Source: JAKVJE01 sp047722305 (GTDB lineage Bacteria; Actinomycetota; Actinomycetes; Actinomycetales; Microbacteriaceae). From it: a DNA stretch of 64,000 bases. The DNA lies in assembly GCA_047722305.1 (NCBI GenBank), contig JBDNYM010000002.1, forward strand, positions 1-64,000, given 5' to 3'. Positions 60,395-64,000 of the stretch are shown here, in pieces. Position 1 is the stretch's first letter. The number at the start of each line of letters is the position of its first letter. The translations under genes and the position numbers were made by a program. Under the pieces are notes generated by a model, which saw nothing but the letters and a program-made list of their open reading frames with translations, was not told the origin of the DNA and did no database searches.

Positions 60395-63300
60395 ATGCCG
60401 TCCGGATCGTCCGCTCTCCGTCGTTTCGGCCCGGCGACCCGCGCCTGGTTCACCGCCGCGCTGGGGCGCCCGACCGCCGCGCAGGAGGGCGCCTGGGAGG
60501 CGATCTCCGGCGGCGGGGACGCGCTGATCATCGCCCCGACCGGCTCGGGCAAGACCCTGGCGGCCTTCCTGCACGGCATCGACCGGCTCTTCGCGGCGGC
60601 GGACGCAGCGGCCGCGCCGACCACGGCGTCCCCGGGCCCTGCCAGGCCCGCGACCCGCGTGCTGTACCTCTCGCCGATGAAGGCCCTGGCCGCGGACGTG
60701 CGCGAGAACCTGCGCGCGCCCCTGGACGGCATCGCGGCCGAGCGCCGGCGCCGCGGCGAGCCGGATGCCCCGATCGCGGTCGGCGTCCGCACCGGCGACT
60801 CGACGCCCCGCGAGCGCGAGCAGCTGCGGCGGCATCCGCCGGACATCCTCATCACCACCCCGGAGTCGCTGTACCTGATGCTCACGTCGCGGGCGCGGGA
60901 GACGCTGCGGGCGGTGGACACGGTGATCGTCGACGAGATCCACGCCCTGGCGGGCACGAAACGGGGCGCGCACCTGGCGCTGTCGCTGGAGCGCCTGGAT
61001 GCTCTGCTCGCCGCGCCCGCCCAGCGCATCGGCCTGTCCGCGACGGTGCGGCCGCCGGCAGAGGTGGCGCGCTTCCTGGGCGGGACACGGCCGGTCGCGG
61101 TGGTGAGTCCTCCTGCCGAGAAGCGCTGGGATCTGCGCATCGTGGTGCCCGACCGGGGCCTCGGCGACCTCGGACCAGGCAGCCCCGGGCAGGCGGCCGC
61201 GCAGCCCGACGGCCTCCCCGGCGGCCCCGGGCCCGGCGCCTCGGGACGCGGCGCAGGCAGCATCTGGCCCCAGATCGAGGCACGGGTGCTGGATGCGGTG
61301 CTCGCCCACCGCTCGACGATCGTGTTCGCGAACTCCCGCGGTCTGGCCGAGAAGCTCACCGCGCGCCTCAACGAGCTGGGCGCGGCGCGGCTGACCGGCG
61401 AGCACTGGCAGCCGGATGCGGCGGGCCCGGCGCGCGCATCCCTGACCGGCGGCACGGCCAGTCAGGCTGCCGGTGCGCCCCCGGTGATCGCGCGGGCGCA
61501 CCACGGATCGGTGTCGAAGGAGCAGCGCGCCCTGATCGAGGCCGACTTGAAAGCGGGACGGCTGCGGTGCGTGGTGGCGACGTCGAGCCTGGAGCTCGGC
61601 ATCGACATGGGGGCGGTGGATCTGGTCGTGCAGATCGCCCCGCCGCCGTCGGTGGCCAGCGGCCTGCAGCGGTTGGGCCGCGCCGGGCACCGGGTGGGCG
61701 AGGTGTCGACCGGGCTGGTGTTTCCGCGCACGCGCCGCGAGACGGTCGTGGCGGCGGTGGCGGTGCAGCGCCTGCTGGCCGGCGAGATCGAGGAGCTGCG
61801 CGTGCCCGAGAATCCGCTGGACGTGCTGGCCCAGCAGACGGTGGCGGCGGCGGTCGCCTCGGCCGGGCCGGGCGGCCTGGATGCGGACGCCTGGTTCGAG
61901 ACCGTGCGGCGCGCGGCCCCATTCCGCCGGCTGCCGCGGACGGCGTTCGACGGGGTGCTCGACATGCTGTCGGGGCGCTTCGGGGGCGACGCGGACGGCG
62001 CCTTCGCCTCCTTCCGGCCCCGACTGGTGTGGGACCGGGCGACGGGGCGGCTCACGGCTCGGCCGGGCGCGCAACGGCTGGCGGTGACCTCGGGCGGCAC
62101 CATCCCCGACCGCGGGCAGTACACGGTGCTGCTGCCCGCCGGCGACGAGCAGGCCGGCAGCCGGCGCGTGGGCGAGCTGGACGAGGAGATGGTGTACGAG
62201 TCGCGGGTGGGCGACGTCATCGCTCTGGGCGCGAGCTCGTGGCGCATCGAGGAGATCACCAGCGATCAGGTGGTGGTGCAGCCGGCGCCGGGGCGCTCGG
62301 CGCGCCTGCCGTTCTGGCACGGGGCCGGGCCGGGGCGGCCGGCCGAGTTCGGGGCCGCCGTGGGGGCGTTCGTGCGGCAGGTCGCAGCCGGGGACGACGC
62401 GGCGGAAGCCGACGAGGGTGACGGCGCGGCGGCATCCTCGGGCCTGGACGATGCCGGACGCGCGCTGGTCGCCGACCTGGTGCGCGAGCAGCGGCAGGCC
62501 ACCGGGGTGGCGCCGTCGGACCGCGACCTGGTGCTGGAACGCTGCCGCGACGAGGCCGGCGACTGGCGGCTGGTGCTGCACTCCCCCTACGGCCGCCGGG
62601 TGCACGCCCCCTGGGCCCTGCTGGCGCAGCGCGCGATCGCCGACCGCTTCGGTGTGGACGGCCAGGTCACGGCCGACGACGACGGCATCGTCGCCCGCCT
62701 GCCCGGCACGGTGGCGGCGTCGGGTGCGGCGCTGGCGGATCTGTTCGCGCTGCCTCGCGACGACCTGGCCGGGCGGGTGCGCGCCGAGGTGGGCGGCTCG
62801 GCGCTGTTCGCGGCGCGGTTCCGCGAGTGCGCGGCCCGGGCGCTGCTGCTGCCCGGCCGCACGCCTGGACGGCGCGCCCCGCTGTGGCAGCAGCGCCTGC
62901 GCTCGGCCCAGCTGCTGCAGGCGGCCGGACGCATCCCGGACTTCCCGATCGTGGCGGAGGCGGCCCGGGAGGTCTTGAGCGACGACTTCGACCTGCCGGC
63001 CCTGCGGCGGCTGGCGGCGGCGCTGGGCTCGGGACGGGTGCGGCTGTCGAGTGTCGAGACCGCCGTCCCCTCCCCCTTCGCCGCCCCGCTGCTGTTCGGC
63101 TACGTCGGCGCGTTCATGTACGCGGGCGACGCCCCGGCCGCCGAACGGAGCGCGGCGCTGCTGAGCGTCGACCCCGACCTGCTGCGCGAGCTGCTGGGCG
63201 AGGGCAGCCCGGAGGCGGCGCTCGACCCGGCGGTGCTGCACCGCATCGAGGACGAGCGGCAGCGGCTCGCCCCCGAGCGGCGGCTGCGGGTGCGGGGGCA

Positions 63301-64000
63301 GGGCGCCGGCCCGGGCACGGGACCGGCCGCCGCCGAGCCGATCGCCGACCTCCTGCGCGAGCTCGGCCCGCTCGACGAGGCGGAACTGTCCGCCCGGTTG
63401 GATGCCGACCCGGGGGTCGTCCCGCCGGCTCTGCGCGCACTCGCCCGGGCGGGCCGGATCGTGCCGGTGCGGCTAGGCGGTCAGGAACACGGCGGTCAGA
63501 AGCGCTGGGCGGCCGTCGAGGATGCGGCTGCCCTGCGCGACGCCCTGGGGACGCGACTGCCCGCCGGGATCCCCGCAGCCCTGCTCGCCCCGGCCCGCGA
63601 CCCGCTGCGAGGCCTGGTCGGCCGGTATGCGCGCGTCCACGGGCCCTTCGACGCGACGGATGCGGCCGCCCGCCTCGGCACCGGGACGGACGGGGTGCGG
63701 CGCGCCCTGGAGGCGCTGGAGCGCGACGCCCTGGTGCGGCGCGGTCGCTTCCCGAGCCCCGACCGTGGCCCCGGCCATCCGGGCGAGACGCGCGAATGGA
63801 TGGACGCCGAGGTCTTCGCCCAGGCCCGGGCCCGCTCGCTGCAGGCCGCCCGGGCCCGCACCCGCCCAGTGACGCCGGAGGCCTACGCCCGGTTCGTCCT
63901 CGCCCGGCAGGGAGTGACCGCTGCCGCCGAGGATGCGTCCCGCCCCGCCGAGCTGGAGGGAGCGGAGGCCGTCGCCGACGTGCTCGATCAGCTCGCCGGG
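60395..64000 (+). CDS. lhr: Large DEAD/DEAH-type helicase Lhr, partial (runs off the right end)
   Basis: Lhr is an ATP-dependent DNA/RNA helicase implicated in DNA repair. At least 1202 residues are present in one open frame, with the C-terminus beyond the window. Walker A is LIIAPTGSGKTLAAFLHGID near residue 45, motif Ic is TTPESLYLML near 155, and the DEIH Walker B (VIVDEIHALAGTKRGAH) is near 178. Motif III is GLSATVRPPAE near 212. Helicase domain 2 has TIVFANSRGLAEKL near 308, SSLELGIDMGAVDLVVQ near 395 and RLGRAGHRVG near 427. The Lhr-specific winged-helix and C-terminal domains follow, including RYARVHGPFDATDAAARLG near 1075. The ATG at 60395 has GGAGG only 1 nt upstream and a GACAAT -10-like hexamer 7 nt upstream, so a leaderless or near-leaderless message is possible. 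Confidence 0.95.
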   Translation, partial: MPSGSSALRRFGPATRAWFTAALGRPTAAQEGAWEAISGGGDALIIAPTGSGKTLAAFLHGIDRLFAAADAAAAPTTASPGPARPATRVLYLSPMKALAADVRENLRAPLDGIAAERRRRGEPDAPIAVGVRTGDSTPREREQLRRHPPDILITTPESLYLMLTSRARETLRAVDTVIVDEIHALAGTKRGAHLALSLERLDALLAAPAQRIGLSATVRPPAEVARFLGGTRPVAVVSPPAEKRWDLRIVVPDRGLGDLGPGSPGQAAAQPDGLPGGPGPGASGRGAGSIWPQIEARVLDAVLAHRSTIVFANSRGLAEKLTARLNELGAARLTGEHWQPDAAGPARASLTGGTASQAAGAPPVIARAHHGSVSKEQRALIEADLKAGRLRCVVATSSLELGIDMGAVDLVVQIAPPPSVASGLQRLGRAGHRVGEVSTGLVFPRTRRETVVAAVAVQRLLAGEIEELRVPENPLDVLAQQTVAAAVASAGPGGLDADAWFETVRRAAPFRRLPRTAFDGVLDMLSGRFGGDADGAFASFRPRLVWDRATGRLTARPGAQRLAVTSGGTIPDRGQYTVLLPAGDEQAGSRRVGELDEEMVYESRVGDVIALGASSWRIEEITSDQVVVQPAPGRSARLPFWHGAGPGRPAEFGAAVGAFVRQVAAGDDAAEADEGDGAAASSGLDDAGRALVADLVREQRQATGVAPSDRDLVLERCRDEAGDWRLVLHSPYGRRVHAPWALLAQRAIADRFGVDGQVTADDDGIVARLPGTVAASGAALADLFALPRDDLAGRVRAEVGGSALFAARFRECAARALLLPGRTPGRRAPLWQQRLRSAQLLQAAGRIPDFPIVAEAAREVLSDDFDLPALRRLAAALGSGRVRLSSVETAVPSPFAAPLLFGYVGAFMYAGDAPAAERSAALLSVDPDLLRELLGEGSPEAALDPAVLHRIEDERQRLAPERRLRVRGQGAGPGTGPAAAEPIADLLRELGPLDEAELSARLDADPGVVPPALRALARAGRIVPVRLGGQEHGGQKRWAAVEDAAALRDALGTRLPAGIPAALLAPARDPLRGLVGRYARVHGPFDATDAAARLGTGTDGVRRALEALERDALVRRGRFPSPDRGPGHPGETREWMDAEVFAQARARSLQAARARTRPVTPEAYARFVLARQGVTAAAEDASRPAELEGAEAVADVLDQLAG

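Noticed and set aside
60200..63241. 1013-codon minus-strand frame opposite lhr
   Set aside because: It is the antisense shadow of the helicase, whose motifs are in order on the plus strand.

Overview
This window reads as a chromosomal segment of a high-GC actinobacterium. The evidence is the heavy G+C third-position bias, an actinobacterial-type Rho with a long charged N-terminus, adjacent mycothiol genes (mshA-mshB), DUF222/HNH and DUF6541 proteins, and the conserved order argS-lysA-hom-thrC-thrB-rho-prfA-prmC. The direct rho-prfA-prmC junction, with no rpmE between, fits Micrococcales/Microbacteriaceae-like genomes, but I cannot fix the family from sequence alone.

Layout. 1-11.8 kb: a minus-strand housekeeping block (argS, lysA, the hom-thrC-thrB threonine branch, rho, prfA, and prmC running off the left end), then a drug/metabolite exporter and a small membrane protein. 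11.87-18.9 kb: an intact tRNA-Arg(CCG), followed by a decayed prophage whose far end carries a 49-bp imperfect copy of the tRNA 3' half (attR). It keeps a lysis-type cassette (two small membrane proteins, a secreted GH25 muramidase, a papain/C39-like protein) and a glycosyltransferase. It also has a umuC remnant split by a 1110-bp IS481-family element with a 6-bp target duplication. I find no integrase, terminase or capsid gene. 18.9-21.1 kb: an accessory stretch of lower GC with a class A beta-lactamase-fold protein, a frameshifted lactate-dehydrogenase-family fragment and repeat debris.

21-26.5 kb: a CobW-C-like gene behind a Zur-box-like palindrome; thiM-thiE behind a TPP riboswitch; a GntP permease; and luxS with a GNAT gene. 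26.8-35.5 kb: a ketopantoate-reductase-like enzyme, two MFS exporters, mshA-mshB, an L-2-hydroxyacid dehydrogenase and an M20 peptidase. 35.5-43.5 kb: a cell-envelope glycan region (tandem GT2-GT2 protein, DUF6541 membrane protein, stand-alone receiver, GT39 mannosyltransferase-like protein, GT2-GtrA fusion). 43.6-49.3 kb: ung, a phosphoribosyltransferase and an SDR in one coupled operon, an HNH/DUF222 protein and a GT87-like transferase.

49.3-57.1 kb: a second TPP-riboswitch operon (thiD, ABC permease, two tandem substrate-binding lipoproteins, ATPase), which is a likely thiamine-precursor importer. Next come an SDR39U1 epimerase and a divergent pair: an NMT1/THI5-like protein without a signal peptide and a dihydroorotate-dehydrogenase-like flavoprotein. 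57.2-64 kb: a 121-bp inverted-repeat element, an old-yellow-enzyme homologue with an apparent internal deletion, a secreted membrane-anchored protein, and the large helicase Lhr running off the right end.

Two stretches (1-118 and about 59,729-59,831) are almost pure C/G homopolymer and look like unreliable sequence. I did not find a clearly new multi-gene system. The best leads are the doubly interrupted prophage umuC, the thiamine-precursor locus with paired binding proteins plus a signal-less NMT1-like protein, and the short inverted-repeat element.
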